From Nitrospira defluvii (GTDB taxonomy: Bacteria > Nitrospirota > Nitrospiria > Nitrospirales > Nitrospiraceae), in NCBI GenBank assembly GCA_011525625.1, contig WYAX01000015.1:248001-312000 (forward strand): a DNA stretch of 64,000 bases, given 5' to 3'. The position numbers and the translations under genes were made by a program. A model generated the notes under the pieces. The model searched no databases. It was given only the letters and a program-made list of their open reading frames with translations, and was not told where the DNA came from. This document shows, in pieces, positions 53,999-63,460 of this stretch (the stretch's first letter is position 1; the number at the start of each line of letters is the position of its first letter).

Positions 53999-55745
53999 TG
54001 TCGTCCTTTCGATCGCCGGTCGGTTCAGCGGATGGTTGCGCGGACCCATCCGATGGACCTGTGGGATCCACCGAGGCGCGATACCGTTCGGCGTACTCAC
54101 GAATTCGATCTTTCGGCACCGCAAACCAATCCAAGGTGTGGCGAATCAGTGTCACCGAGGCTTCGACTTCCGGCTGAATGAGCTCGGTCGCCCCCACGGC
54201 CGCCAATTTTTCCGCTTCTGCCTGTCCGTGTGCGCGAGCCAGGATGCGAACGAGGGGATTCAGGCTACGGATGCGGCGAATCGTCAGCGCGGCCGTTTCG
54301 ATTTCGGGCAGGGCCACGACGATGAGCGACGCATCCGCCGCTCGGGCCTGCGTCAGCAATTCGTGATGGGAGGCGTCTCCGTACAGGCACGGGGTGCCCC
54401 GAATCTGGAGCCGCCGAACGATGTCCGGATCCCGCTCGATCACGATGTACGGTACCCCGAATTCCTCCAGAGCCTTTCCCAGCGCGTGGCCGACCCCCCC
54501 GAAGCCGCACAGCACCACATGCTGAGGAGGAATCTCTTGTTCGCCCGCCCACGATACCGCGAGTCGAGGGTCTCGCGCCAAGCGACGTTTGCCCAGCCAC
54601 TCGGGGACGTACCGCACCAAGGCAGCGTTCAACAGAATGGTCAGCAGCGAGGCGGCGAGTGTCGCGTTGTACACGTCGGCACCGACATGCCCCGCCGTTT
54701 TCGCCACCTGCACCAGCACGAACGAAAATTCTCCGATCTGCGTGAGACCGATGCCCACGAGGATCGCCGTCGACAACGCATATCCGAAGAGCCGCACCAC
54801 CGTCGCCCAAATCACCAGCTTTCCTACCATGATCAAGCCGATCATGGTGCCGAGCAGCGACAGGTTGTCGAGGATGACGTGCGGATCGATCAAGATGCCG
54901 ATGGTCACGAAGAAGAGCGCAACGAAGGCGTCGCGCAAGGAGATCAGGCGGGCCAACGTTTCATGTCCATATTCGGAGCCGCTGATGATCAGGCCGGCCA
55001 AGAACGCGCCCAGCGCGAGCGACAAGCCGACCATTTGCGTCACCGCCGCGGTTCCCAGACCGATGGCCAGGGCCACGAGCAGAAAGAGCTCCCGGTTCTG
55101 GGTTCTCGCCACACGCGTCAACAGGGGAGGAATGACCCTGGCTGCCAGATAGCCGAAGGGAGCCAGGATCAGCAAGGCCTTCAGCAGGGCCTGGCCGATC
55201 AAAATGAGCCGTCCCGATTCGAACGTGCCGAGCGCGGGCACGAGCACCGTCATCGCCACGACGGCGAGATCCTCGACCAGGGTAATGCCGATCATGACGC
55301 GTCCGTGGCGGGAGTGCAGCTCGCCGCGGTCCAGGAGGAGGCGGGCCAATACCATGGTGCTCGCCATCGAGATCGCCGCTCCGATCACGATACTCTGCGT
55401 GACGGGCCAACCGATCAGGCTGCCGACGCCGATAGACAGGAGGATGGAGAGGAGAATCCCGAGGGGGCCGCCGACCAGGGCGACCCATTTGACCCGCATC
55501 AGGTCCTTGACCGAGAACTCCAGTCCGATCGAAAACATCAGCAGAATGACACCGATCTCGGCGAAGAAATCGAACGTGTGGAGATCGGACACGGAAGGGC
55601 CGGGGGTAAAGGGGCTGATGGCGATACCGCCGAGGACGTACCCGAGCACGAGGGGTTGGCGTGCGACCCACGCGAGGGCGCCGCCTGCGACAGCGGCCAG
55701 AAAGACGGTGGCGAGATCTCGGAAGAATAAAGGGTCCGGATGCAC
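53979..55745 (-). CDS. KefB-type monovalent cation:proton antiporter with TrkA-N domain
   Basis: A 588-residue CPA2 antiporter: about 12 helices (residues 10-390) containing GVILLMFSIGLEFS and the core SMASTMVLARLLLDRGEL, then a RCK/TrkA-N domain from about 410 (HVVLCGFGGVGHALGKAL) that binds NAD(H) or other nucleotides. The Kef family exports K+ in exchange for H+ under electrophile stress; other family members handle Na+. It is the first gene of the leftward operon with the P-type ATPase and two Usp proteins. Confidence 0.92.
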   Translation of the reverse strand: MHPDPLFFRDLATVFLAAVAGGALAWVARQPLVLGYVLGGIAISPFTPGPSVSDLHTFDFFAEIGVILLMFSIGLEFSVKDLMRVKWVALVGGPLGILLSILLSIGVGSLIGWPVTQSIVIGAAISMASTMVLARLLLDRGELHSRHGRVMIGITLVEDLAVVAMTVLVPALGTFESGRLILIGQALLKALLILAPFGYLAARVIPPLLTRVARTQNRELFLLVALAIGLGTAAVTQMVGLSLALGAFLAGLIISGSEYGHETLARLISLRDAFVALFFVTIGILIDPHVILDNLSLLGTMIGLIMVGKLVIWATVVRLFGYALSTAILVGIGLTQIGEFSFVLVQVAKTAGHVGADVYNATLAASLLTILLNAALVRYVPEWLGKRRLARDPRLAVSWAGEQEIPPQHVVLCGFGGVGHALGKALEEFGVPYIVIERDPDIVRRLQIRGTPCLYGDASHHELLTQARAADASLIVVALPEIETAALTIRRIRSLNPLVRILARAHGQAEAEKLAAVGATELIQPEVEASVTLIRHTLDWFAVPKDRIREYAERYRASVDPTGPSDGSAQPSAEPTGDRKDDIGAVKN

Positions 55746-56001
55746 AGGGGTCCTATTCTATAGAGGGCCGCGCGGCGAGGGAAACGCTCAGCATGGTCAG
55801 GCCCATGGGCTAGTTGAGAAATAGAGGGCTCGTGGGCCAAAGTCAAATGCTGTGTGTTTCAGGGCTCGGGCGCCTCGTCAGTTGTCGCCTTCCGCCACAG
55901 GCTCACGGTCTGGTTGTAGCAAGACACCCCTGATCTCGCACGCTCTCAACATCACCGCTGGCGCCGCCTTCGATGTAGGTCTCCTGGCAGCGCCCCCTCT
56001 A
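55746..56001. other. Intergenic region between divergent operons
   Basis: No gene is supported. It should hold the leftward antiporter promoter, which I could not define. Confidence 0.35.
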
Positions 56002-56040
56002 TTGACAACCTGCTTGCCTGAAAGATAGTAATTAATTACT
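56002..56040 (+). promoter_or_regulatory. TetR promoter with overlapping operator
   Basis: A perfect -35 TTGACA (56002-56007) is followed after 18 bp by TAGTAA (56026-56031). The 14-bp palindrome AGTAATTAATTACT (56027-56040) covers the -10 and start site, the expected place for TetR autorepression. Confidence 0.6.
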
Positions 56041-56061
56041 TTCAATTGTAGTTGAAGTGAT

Positions 56062-56697
56062 ATGGCTCATCCCAAGCACCTTCCAGCGAAGCAACGTCGA
56101 ATTGAGACGGTTCAGGCTCTGATCGCCTTGGCGGCGGAACAGAATCCCACCGACATTACAACGGCCGCTGTTGCCAAGCGTATAGGCCTGACCCAAGGCG
56201 CGCTGTTTAGGCATTTCCCAAGCAAAGACGCCATCTTGAAGGCAGTCATGGAATGGGTGGCGGATCGTCTGTTGGCGCGAATCGACAGGGCGGCGCAATC
56301 CGCCTCCTCTCCTATCTCAGCGTTGGAAGCTGTCTTCCTCGCGCATATCGATTTTGTGGTCGAGCATCCTGGCGTACCACGGATGCTGATCGGCGAATTA
56401 CAACGATCCGAAGACACCGTCACCAAGCGGATGGTGCGGACCTTGCTCCGTTGCTACACCGAGCGCCTGATTCGGCTGATGGAACTAGGCAAGAGGCAGG
56501 GCCAGCTCGATCCAGACCTGGACACCGCCGCTGCTTCAACCCTGTTTGTTGGGACCATTCAGGGGCTGGTTATGCAGTCGTTGCTCACGGGAAATGTGTT
56601 ACACATCCGCCGTCAAGCGCCCGACGCGTTTGCCATCTATCGGCGCGGCATCGCATTCGACAGATCGCCAGGAGAGAAGCGATTCTCTCCGCGATAA
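56062..56697 (+). CDS. TetR family transcriptional regulator
   Basis: A 211-residue repressor with a TetR-type helix-turn-helix (residues 30-60, DITTAAVAKRIGLTQGALFRHFPSKDAIL) and a helical ligand-binding C-terminal domain. It starts 22 bp after a perfect 14-bp palindrome and precedes a complete efflux operon, so it most likely represses both itself and the transporter genes until an inducer binds. It corresponds in position to CecR (YbiH) of E. coli. Confidence 0.9.
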   Translation: MAHPKHLPAKQRRIETVQALIALAAEQNPTDITTAAVAKRIGLTQGALFRHFPSKDAILKAVMEWVADRLLARIDRAAQSASSPISALEAVFLAHIDFVVEHPGVPRMLIGELQRSEDTVTKRMVRTLLRCYTERLIRLMELGKRQGQLDPDLDTAAASTLFVGTIQGLVMQSLLTGNVLHIRRQAPDAFAIYRRGIAFDRSPGEKRFSPR

Positions 56698-56732
56698 CAA
56701 TCACCGTGCGTAGCGCAAAATTGGAGTGATCG

Positions 56733-58076
56733 ATGAACAGGCGAACAGTGGGTATCGCAACCCTGGCAGCATTCTGGATGATATGCCTGTCGGCGGCTGC
56801 TGAGCCGCCTCGGCTTTCCCCGGAGTTGCGTCTGAGTCTTCACGATGCGATCCAAGCAGCGGTGGACAATAACGTCAACGTCCGTTTGCTTAAGGAACGA
56901 ATCGCAGCGGCACAGTCCGCCGCCGACACCAGCCGCGGCGCCCTGCTGCCGAATCTCGCCGGATATATGAACGGCCGTAACCAGACTGTCAACCTCGCGG
57001 CCTTCGGCTTGCCGGCGGATCGGCTGGGCGGTCTGGGGCTCACCCGCAGCGTCACCGATCCGTTCGACGTATACGATGCTCGGGCGACATTGGTGCAAAA
57101 CGTGTTCAGTCTCAGTTTGATTCAACGGTGGCGTGCGGCGAAGACCGGTATCGATGTCGCCCACTTCGAGGCGGAGGTCGCTAAGCGCGATGTCATGACG
57201 ACCGTCGGCCTCTTGTACGTGGAAGCGTTGCGGGGGGACGAGGCCGTAAAGGCGCGCCGAGCCGACATCGACCTGAGTCAGCAGTTGCTCAAGTTGGCGC
57301 AGGATCGGAAGGCGGCCGGCGTGGCCACTGGTTTAGATGTGACGCGGGAAGAAGTGCAGCTGGAGAACAATCGCCAGCGCCTGCTGATGGCGCAGAATGA
57401 GCAGGAGAGCGCCCGGCTCAATTTGATCCGCGCACTGGGAATCTCCTTTGATGTACGGCTGGTCCTGACCGACGAACTGAAGTTCGTCGATGTAACCTCG
57501 CAGTCGGCCGATGTCGCCTTGTCGGTGGCCCACGAAAATCGAGCTGAGCTGAAAGCTCAGGCCCAACGGGAAAAATTAGCGTCCCTGAACCTCAGCTCGA
57601 TCACCAGCGAACGGCTGCCTTCGCTGGCGCTCAACGGAGACTATGGGTGGATCGGGCTGAAGCCCGACGAAGCCTTGGCGACACGATCGGTAGGGCTCAT
57701 GCTCTCGGTTCCCATTTTCGACGGGGGGCAGCGCGAGGGCCGTATTTCCGAGACGCGTAGCCGTGTGCGTCAGGAATCGATCCGGATGAAGGACGTGTCG
57801 GATCAGGTCACCCTTGAAGTGCGAAATGCTTTGCTCACCCTGGAATCCTCGACGCAGCAAGTCACGGTGGCGCAGAAGGGCTTGGATTTGTCGCTGAAGG
57901 AGCTGCAGTTCGCCCGTGACCGGTTCGCGGCCGGGTTGGCCACCAACATCGAGGTGACGAACGCGCAGACGTCCGTCGCGCGCGCCCGAGACAATCTCAT
58001 TGAGGCCCTGTTCCGGCTGAACGCATCGCGCATCAATTTGGCGCGAGCCAAGGGGGAAATCGAAACGCTCTTTTAG
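56733..58076 (+). CDS. TolC-family outer-membrane efflux protein
   Basis: A 447-residue protein with a signal peptide (ending near SAAAEP) and the duplicated TolC repeat: two long Ala/Gln/Leu-rich helical blocks, with the LDVTREEVQLENNRQRL and TNIEVTNAQTSVARARDNLIEALFRLNASRINLARAKG segments typical of the family. It forms a trimeric channel through the outer membrane. It follows tetR by 35 bp with ribosome site TTGGAGTG, so the operon carries its own exit duct, unlike E. coli ybhGFSR. Confidence 0.92.
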   Translation: MNRRTVGIATLAAFWMICLSAAAEPPRLSPELRLSLHDAIQAAVDNNVNVRLLKERIAAAQSAADTSRGALLPNLAGYMNGRNQTVNLAAFGLPADRLGGLGLTRSVTDPFDVYDARATLVQNVFSLSLIQRWRAAKTGIDVAHFEAEVAKRDVMTTVGLLYVEALRGDEAVKARRADIDLSQQLLKLAQDRKAAGVATGLDVTREEVQLENNRQRLLMAQNEQESARLNLIRALGISFDVRLVLTDELKFVDVTSQSADVALSVAHENRAELKAQAQREKLASLNLSSITSERLPSLALNGDYGWIGLKPDEALATRSVGLMLSVPIFDGGQREGRISETRSRVRQESIRMKDVSDQVTLEVRNALLTLESSTQQVTVAQKGLDLSLKELQFARDRFAAGLATNIEVTNAQTSVARARDNLIEALFRLNASRINLARAKGEIETLF

Positions 58077-58084
58077 GCATGCTG

Positions 58085-58140
58085 AATGGTCATTGGTGAT
58101 CGAGACCCTCCTCACGTTAGCCCAGTGACTCATGACCATT
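58085..58140. repeat. Inverted repeat between tolC-like and hlyD-like genes
   Basis: AATGGTCAT (58085-58093) and ATGACCATT (58132-58140) are perfect inverted copies with a 38-nt spacer, and GATCG follows both arms at similar distance. It may be a small dispersed repeat or a processing site. Confidence 0.4.
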
Positions 58141-58163
58141 GACGATCGCCAAAGAAGGGGAAT

Positions 58164-59279
58164 ATGAGCACTGATACGACCACTGTGCCTCACCACCCAC
58201 TGTCTTCAGGACTCGGCGGTCCGGGATCTGTGGGGCCGGCCGCTGCGGTGCCGCGCCGGGGAAACACCAGAATGTGGGGGTGGCTGATCCTTGCCGCCGG
58301 CGCGCTCGTTTCCGCTGCAGTTCTTTATTGGCAGTCGCAGCCTGCACCGGAGTCCGGAATATTGCGGGTAACGGGTAATATCGAGATGACCGACGCCGAG
58401 GTCAGTTTCAAGATCCCGGGTCGCGTGGTGGAGCGTCTGGTGTCGGAAGGGGAGACGGTCAAGGCGGGACAGATCGTCGCTCGTTTGGATACCAGTGAGT
58501 TGTCGCAGGAGGTCGCGTTACGCAAGGCGGAGGTTCGTGCGGCGGAGGCGGCGTTGGCTGAGCTGGAGACCGGCTCTCGACCGGAGGAGATTGCACAATC
58601 GGAAGCCGTGGTTCGGCGGGCGCAGGCGGAGGTGGAGCGTGCCAAGGCCGATTTCAGGCGCCTCAAGACGCTCTATGAGCAGGACAATGTCTCGGGGCAG
58701 GACTACGATGCGGCCAAGACGGCCGTGGACGTGACCGAGGCCAAACTCCGTGAGGCTCAGGAGCAATTGCGTCTCGTCAAAAAAGGCCCGCGCATGGAAA
58801 AAATCGACCGGTCACGGGCGGAGCTTCAGCAGGCCAAAGAGGCGCTGGCTCTGGCCGAGACCCGATTGAGCTATGCCACGCTGGCCTCACCGCTGACCGG
58901 CCTGGTGCTCTCACACAACATCGAGCCGGGCGAGTTCGTCGCCGCCGGGACGCCCATCGTGACCGTCGGCGATTTGGAACATGTCTGGTTGCGGGCCTAC
59001 GTGGATGAGACGGACCTGGGCCGGGTGAAGGCGGGCCAAGCGGCGCGGGTCAAGACCGACAGCTATCTGGCCAAGGGGTACGAAGGGCGCGTATCCTTCA
59101 TCGCCTCGCAAGCCGAATTCACGCCCAAGAGTGTCCAGACCGAGAAGGAGCGCGTGAAGCTGGTCTATCGCATCAAGATCACCATCGCCAATCCTGAGAT
59201 GGAGCTTAAAGCCGGCATGCCGGCCGATGCCCGGATCATGCTTTTGGATCGATCGGAGGCACCAGGTGGAGGCTCTTAA
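58164..59279 (+). CDS. HlyD-family periplasmic adaptor (YbhG-like)
   Basis: A 371-residue adaptor: proline-rich start, one membrane helix (about 38-54), a lipoyl half (VSFKIPGRVVERLVSEGETVKAGQIVARLD), a helical hairpin of about 110 residues, second lipoyl half (LSYATLASPLTGLVLSHNIEPGEFVAAGTP) and barrel domains. In the cecR-ybhGFSR layout this is the YbhG component, linking ABC-2 permeases to TolC. Its stop overlaps the first ATPase gene by 14 bp. Confidence 0.92.
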   Translation: MSTDTTTVPHHPLSSGLGGPGSVGPAAAVPRRGNTRMWGWLILAAGALVSAAVLYWQSQPAPESGILRVTGNIEMTDAEVSFKIPGRVVERLVSEGETVKAGQIVARLDTSELSQEVALRKAEVRAAEAALAELETGSRPEEIAQSEAVVRRAQAEVERAKADFRRLKTLYEQDNVSGQDYDAAKTAVDVTEAKLREAQEQLRLVKKGPRMEKIDRSRAELQQAKEALALAETRLSYATLASPLTGLVLSHNIEPGEFVAAGTPIVTVGDLEHVWLRAYVDETDLGRVKAGQAARVKTDSYLAKGYEGRVSFIASQAEFTPKSVQTEKERVKLVYRIKITIANPEMELKAGMPADARIMLLDRSEAPGGGS

Positions 59280-60219
59280 GCTCGTCCATTTGACGAGATC
59301 GTTCGGCGCGGTCCGCGCGGTCGAGGCTCTGACCTTCGACGTGGCACAAGGAGAAATTTTCGGCCTCGTCGGTCCGGACGGCGCCGGCAAGACGACGACG
59401 ATGCGGCTCTTGACCGGCGCCATGGAGCCGAGCGGCGGCGAGGCCTGGGTCATGGGGAAGCACGTCGTCCGGGAAGCGGAAGCCGTCAAGGATGACATCG
59501 GGTACATGAGCCAGCGGTTCGGTTTGTATCCGGATCTCACGGTGGACGAGAATATCCATTTCTACGCGGATCTCTACGGGGTTCCCGCGAGAGGCCGCGA
59601 GCACAAGATCCACGACCTGCTCTCGTTCAGCAACCTCACGCCGTTCAAAAAACGGCAGGCCGGCCGATTGTCCGGCGGCATGAAGCAGAAGCTGGGGCTG
59701 GCTTGCGCGCTGATCCACACGCCGAAAGTCCTGTTTCTGGACGAGCCGACGAACGGGGTCGATCCGGTCTCGCGGCGCGACTTCTGGCGGATTCTCTATT
59801 CCCTTTTAAAGGAAGGCGTCACGATCTTTGTCTCCACCGCCTATCTGGATGAGGCCGAACGCTGTCACCGCGTGGCGTTGCTCCACCAGGGCCGTCTCCT
59901 GGCCTGCGATACACCGGACCGAGTCAAAACTCTCATGCGGGGGACCATTCTGGAAGTCCGCGTCAATCGGGCGCGTGAGGCTGCGGCTCTGCTCAAGCAG
60001 CGTGTGAAAGCCGAGTCGATCGGACTCTTCGGCGATCGCATCCATGTGGTGACCATGGATCGGGCACAGACCGCGCACGAGGTGCCGGCCGTGCTGCAAA
60101 CCGGAGGATTTACGCTGCAGGGGCTCAGGCCGATCGAGCCATCTCTGGAAGATGTCTTTGTGTCGGTGCTGACGAGCGAAGGGGCCGTCTCTCAGCGGGA
60201 ACCCATCAATGCACGCTGA
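59266..60219 (+). CDS. ABC transporter ATPase, first half of a YbhF-like pair
   Basis: GTG 59266 with GGAGG 6 nt upstream gives a 317-residue ATPase. Walker A is GPDGAGKTTT, signature LSGGMKQK, Walker B VLFLDEPTNGVDP; the H-loop position is Ala (FVSTAYLDEAERC) where His is usual, so this site may hydrolyse ATP poorly. In E. coli both ATPase modules are fused in YbhF; here they are separate genes overlapping by 11 bp. Confidence 0.92.
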   Translation: MEALKLVHLTRSFGAVRAVEALTFDVAQGEIFGLVGPDGAGKTTTMRLLTGAMEPSGGEAWVMGKHVVREAEAVKDDIGYMSQRFGLYPDLTVDENIHFYADLYGVPARGREHKIHDLLSFSNLTPFKKRQAGRLSGGMKQKLGLACALIHTPKVLFLDEPTNGVDPVSRRDFWRILYSLLKEGVTIFVSTAYLDEAERCHRVALLHQGRLLACDTPDRVKTLMRGTILEVRVNRAREAAALLKQRVKAESIGLFGDRIHVVTMDRAQTAHEVPAVLQTGGFTLQGLRPIEPSLEDVFVSVLTSEGAVSQREPINAR

Positions 60220-61186
60220 TCGTGAACCCTATGCGGTTGTCGTCCAGGACCTGGAAAAGCGGTTCGGCTCGTTCATGGCCGTCAACCGGATCAGTCTGCA
60301 AGTGAAAACCGGCGAGATCTTTGGTTTTCTCGGCCCGAACGGCGCCGGCAAATCCACGACCATCCGAATGCTGTGCGGGCTGCTGGCTCCGACTGCGGGC
60401 ACCGGGACGGTCGCCGGCTTCGACATCATGCGGCAGGCCGAGCGGATCAAGGCCCACATCGGCTATATGAGCCAGAAGTTCTCGCTCTACGAAGACCTGA
60501 CGGTCGAAGAGAACATCGACTTTTACGGCGGCATTTACCGGATTCCCGCAGCGAAGAAAGCCGAGCGGAAAGAATGGGTCATCGGCATGGCCGGGCTTGG
60601 CCAACATCGAACTTCCCGGACCGCCGTGCTCTCAGGGGGTTGGAAACAACGACTCGCGCTGGGCTGCGCCATCCTGCACGAGCCGCCGATCATCTTTCTC
60701 GACGAACCGACGTCCGGCGTGGACCCGATCAGCCGCCGCAGCTTCTGGGATCTCATTTACACGCTGGCCGGGCGAGGTGTGACCGTCTTCGTGACGACGC
60801 ACTACATGGAAGAGGCGGAATACTGCGACCGGCTGGGATTGATCTATCGCGGGGAATTGATCGCCGATGGGACGCCGGACGAGCTGAAGACGCGCTTCAT
60901 GGAAGACGACATCATTGAGGTCCTGTGCGAGCAGCCACAGGAGGCGATGCTGGCGCTCGGGGAGATTGAAGGGGTCAAGGAAACGGCCCTGTTCGGCAAG
61001 GGACTGCACGTCGTCGTCGAGCGCCGGGCGGAGGGCGTGATGACTGCGATCAAGAACAGACTGGCTGAGCGGAAGTTCCCGGTGTCGCGGGCCGAGCGAA
61101 TCGTGCCGTCGCTGGAGGACGTGTTCGTCTCGCTGATCGAGGCACGGGATCGACAGGAACGGCCTCAGGCGGATGTGGCGAGATGA
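60209..61186 (+). CDS. ABC transporter ATPase, second half of a YbhF-like pair
   Basis: A 325-residue ATPase with Walker A GPNGAGKSTT, Q-loop YMSQKFSLY, signature LSGGWKQR, Walker B IIFLDEPTSGVDP and the catalytic H-loop His intact (FVTTHYMEEAEYC). Together with its neighbour it should make an asymmetric heterodimer with one full catalytic site. A C-terminal extension of about 90 residues is typical of ABC-2 drug exporters. It overlaps the permease gene by 4 bp. Confidence 0.94.
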   Translation: MHADREPYAVVVQDLEKRFGSFMAVNRISLQVKTGEIFGFLGPNGAGKSTTIRMLCGLLAPTAGTGTVAGFDIMRQAERIKAHIGYMSQKFSLYEDLTVEENIDFYGGIYRIPAAKKAERKEWVIGMAGLGQHRTSRTAVLSGGWKQRLALGCAILHEPPIIFLDEPTSGVDPISRRSFWDLIYTLAGRGVTVFVTTHYMEEAEYCDRLGLIYRGELIADGTPDELKTRFMEDDIIEVLCEQPQEAMLALGEIEGVKETALFGKGLHVVVERRAEGVMTAIKNRLAERKFPVSRAERIVPSLEDVFVSLIEARDRQERPQADVAR

Positions 61187-62316
61187 ACGCGCGGCGCATC
61201 TGGGCGGTCGCCCGCAAAGAGGGCATCCATATTATCCGCGACTGGCGCAGCCTGGTCATGGGGATCGCCATTCCTATTCTCTTATTGACCCTCTTCGGTT
61301 ATGCGCTGACGTTGGACGTGGATGAGGTGCCGCTCGTCGTTTGGGATCAGGGCAGCACGCAGGCCAGCCGCGACTTCATCAGCCGTTTCGAGGGATCGCC
61401 CTATTTCGCCCTCCGCCGCGTCGTGCAGGCCTATGCGGAGGTGGAGCGGGCGATCGATGCGGGGGAGGCTCTCGTGGCCTTGGTCATCCCGGTCGACTTC
61501 GCAATGGATGTGGAGTCGGGCCGGGTCGGGCGGGCTCAAGCGATCGTGGACGGCAGCGATTCCAACACGGCCACCATCGTGCTGGGCTATGTGGAGACCG
61601 TCGTGCGCACCTACAACCAGGATCTGGCGATCGAGCAGGCCGCCCGCACCAGCGGCCGAACCGTCACGATCCCGCTCGATCTGCGCCCGCGCGTCTGGTT
61701 CAATGCCGACATGGAATCGAAGAACTACATCATTCCGGGACTGATCGCGGTGATCATGATGGTCATCGCCGCGATGCTGACCTCGCTGACGGTGGCGCGT
61801 GAGTGGGAAACCGGCACGATGGAACAGGTGATTTCCACGCCGTTGAAAGGGCCCGAGCTGATCCTCGGCAAGTTGCTACCGTATTTCAGCATCGGGATGC
61901 TCGATGTGCTGGTGGCCGTACTGATGGGCGAGTTCCTCTTTGAGGTCCCGCTGCGCGGCAACGTTGCGCTCCTGTTCGGCATGGCCGCCGTCTTTTTGGC
62001 CGGCGCGCTCTCACTCGGCATGTTGATCAGCATCGTGACCAAAGCCCAGTTGCTGGCCAGCCAGCTCGCCATGGTGGTCACGTTCCTGCCAGCCTTCCTG
62101 CTCTCCGGGTTCATGTACGACATCAGCAACATGCCGAACGTGATCCAGGTCCTCACTCATGTGGTGCCGGCCCGATATTTCGTCTCGCTGTTGAAGGGCA
62201 TTTATCTCAAAGGGGTCGGACTGGAGCTGCTGATGATGGAGGCGGTGCTCCTGGCCGTCTTCGGCCTGCTCGTGCTCCTGGCCGCCAATCTGGTCTTCAA
62301 AAAAAAGATGGCGTGA
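61183..62316 (+). CDS. ABC-2 type permease (YbhS-like)
   Basis: A 377-residue permease: N-terminal helix (about 20-42), an extracytoplasmic domain of about 130 residues (EVPLVVWDQGSTQASRDF...; DGSDSNTA), then five helices with the ABC-2 signature TVAREWETGTMEQVISTPLKGPELILGKLLPYF. It forms a heterodimeric channel with the next gene product. The start overlaps the ATPase stop (ATGA). Confidence 0.93.
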   Translation: MNARRIWAVARKEGIHIIRDWRSLVMGIAIPILLLTLFGYALTLDVDEVPLVVWDQGSTQASRDFISRFEGSPYFALRRVVQAYAEVERAIDAGEALVALVIPVDFAMDVESGRVGRAQAIVDGSDSNTATIVLGYVETVVRTYNQDLAIEQAARTSGRTVTIPLDLRPRVWFNADMESKNYIIPGLIAVIMMVIAAMLTSLTVAREWETGTMEQVISTPLKGPELILGKLLPYFSIGMLDVLVAVLMGEFLFEVPLRGNVALLFGMAAVFLAGALSLGMLISIVTKAQLLASQLAMVVTFLPAFLLSGFMYDISNMPNVIQVLTHVVPARYFVSLLKGIYLKGVGLELLMMEAVLLAVFGLLVLLAANLVFKKKMA

Positions 62317-62323
62317 GAACACG

Positions 62324-63454
62324 ATGTTCGAACGGATCAAACAGATGCTGATCAAGGAATTCATCCAGATCCTCCGCGATCCGCGGATGAGGACCGTGAT
62401 TTTCGTGATGCCGCTGGTGCAGACACTGGTCTTCGGCTATGCCGTCACCACGGACGTCACGCATATCCCGACTGCAATCTTCGATCTGGACAACAGCCGG
62501 GCCAGCCGCGAACTCGTGGCGCGGTTCACCGGGTCCGGCTACTTCGACATGGTGACCTACGTCGATCGGGAAGAAGAGGCCCAACATCTCGTCGATCGCG
62601 GATTGGTCAAAGCGGTGCTACGGATAAACAAGGGGTTCGGGGACGAGTTGCGCGCCGCACGGACCGCGCCGCTCCAGATCATCGTGGACGGGACGGATTC
62701 CAATACGGCCGGCATCGTGCTCAACTATGCCGGACAGATCGCCGGCCGGTTTAGCGAGACGGTGCTGCAGACCCGCTTTGTCCGGGCGACCGGTCAGCCG
62801 GCCGCCCCGGCTCGCGTGGCGCTAGAGACGCGCGCCTGGTTCAACGAAAATCTTGAGTCTCGGAATTTTTACGTCCCCGGCGTCATCGTGCTGATCGTCA
62901 CGTTGGTCACCCTCATGCTGTCCAGCATGGCCGTGGTCCGCGAGAAGGAAATCGGCACGATCGAGCAGATCATGGTCACTCCCATCAGACAATCGGAGTT
63001 CATTCTGGGCAAGATGTTGCCGTTTGCGCTGATCGGGTTTGCCGATGTCGTGCTGGTGACTGTGATCGCCGCCTATTGGTTCGACGTTCCGATCAGGGGC
63101 AGTCTGCTGCTGCTCTTCGGTGCGACGAGCCTTTACCTGATGAGCACGCTGGGCATCGGCTTGCTGATCTCGACCATCAGTCGGACACAGCAGCAAGCGA
63201 TGATGAGCGCCTTTTTCTACTACTTCCCCGCCATGCTGCTGTCCGGGTTTGTGTTTCCGATCGCGAACATGCCTGAGACCGTGCAATGGCTGACGTACCT
63301 CAACCCGCTGCGCTACTTTCTCGTCATCATCCGCGGGATCTTTCTGAAAGGGGTGGGGCCCGGGATCCTCTGGCCGCAGATGTTGGCGCTCTTGATTTTG
63401 GGAACGGTGACGTTGTTGGTGGCGGCTCGGCGGTTCCACAAGACCGCTAGCTAG
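62324..63454 (+). CDS. ABC-2 type permease (YbhR-like)
   Basis: A 376-residue paralogue of the preceding permease with the same plan: helix at about 22-42, extracytoplasmic domain with DGTDSNTAGIVL, and the signature VVREKEIGTIEQIMVTPIRQSEFILGKMLPF, followed by five helices. It is the last transporter gene of the operon, starting 7 bp after its partner. Substrate (drug, ion or lipid) cannot be deduced. Confidence 0.93.
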   Translation: MFERIKQMLIKEFIQILRDPRMRTVIFVMPLVQTLVFGYAVTTDVTHIPTAIFDLDNSRASRELVARFTGSGYFDMVTYVDREEEAQHLVDRGLVKAVLRINKGFGDELRAARTAPLQIIVDGTDSNTAGIVLNYAGQIAGRFSETVLQTRFVRATGQPAAPARVALETRAWFNENLESRNFYVPGVIVLIVTLVTLMLSSMAVVREKEIGTIEQIMVTPIRQSEFILGKMLPFALIGFADVVLVTVIAAYWFDVPIRGSLLLLFGATSLYLMSTLGIGLLISTISRTQQQAMMSAFFYYFPAMLLSGFVFPIANMPETVQWLTYLNPLRYFLVIIRGIFLKGVGPGILWPQMLALLILGTVTLLVAARRFHKTAS

Positions 63455-63460
63455 ACGGAA

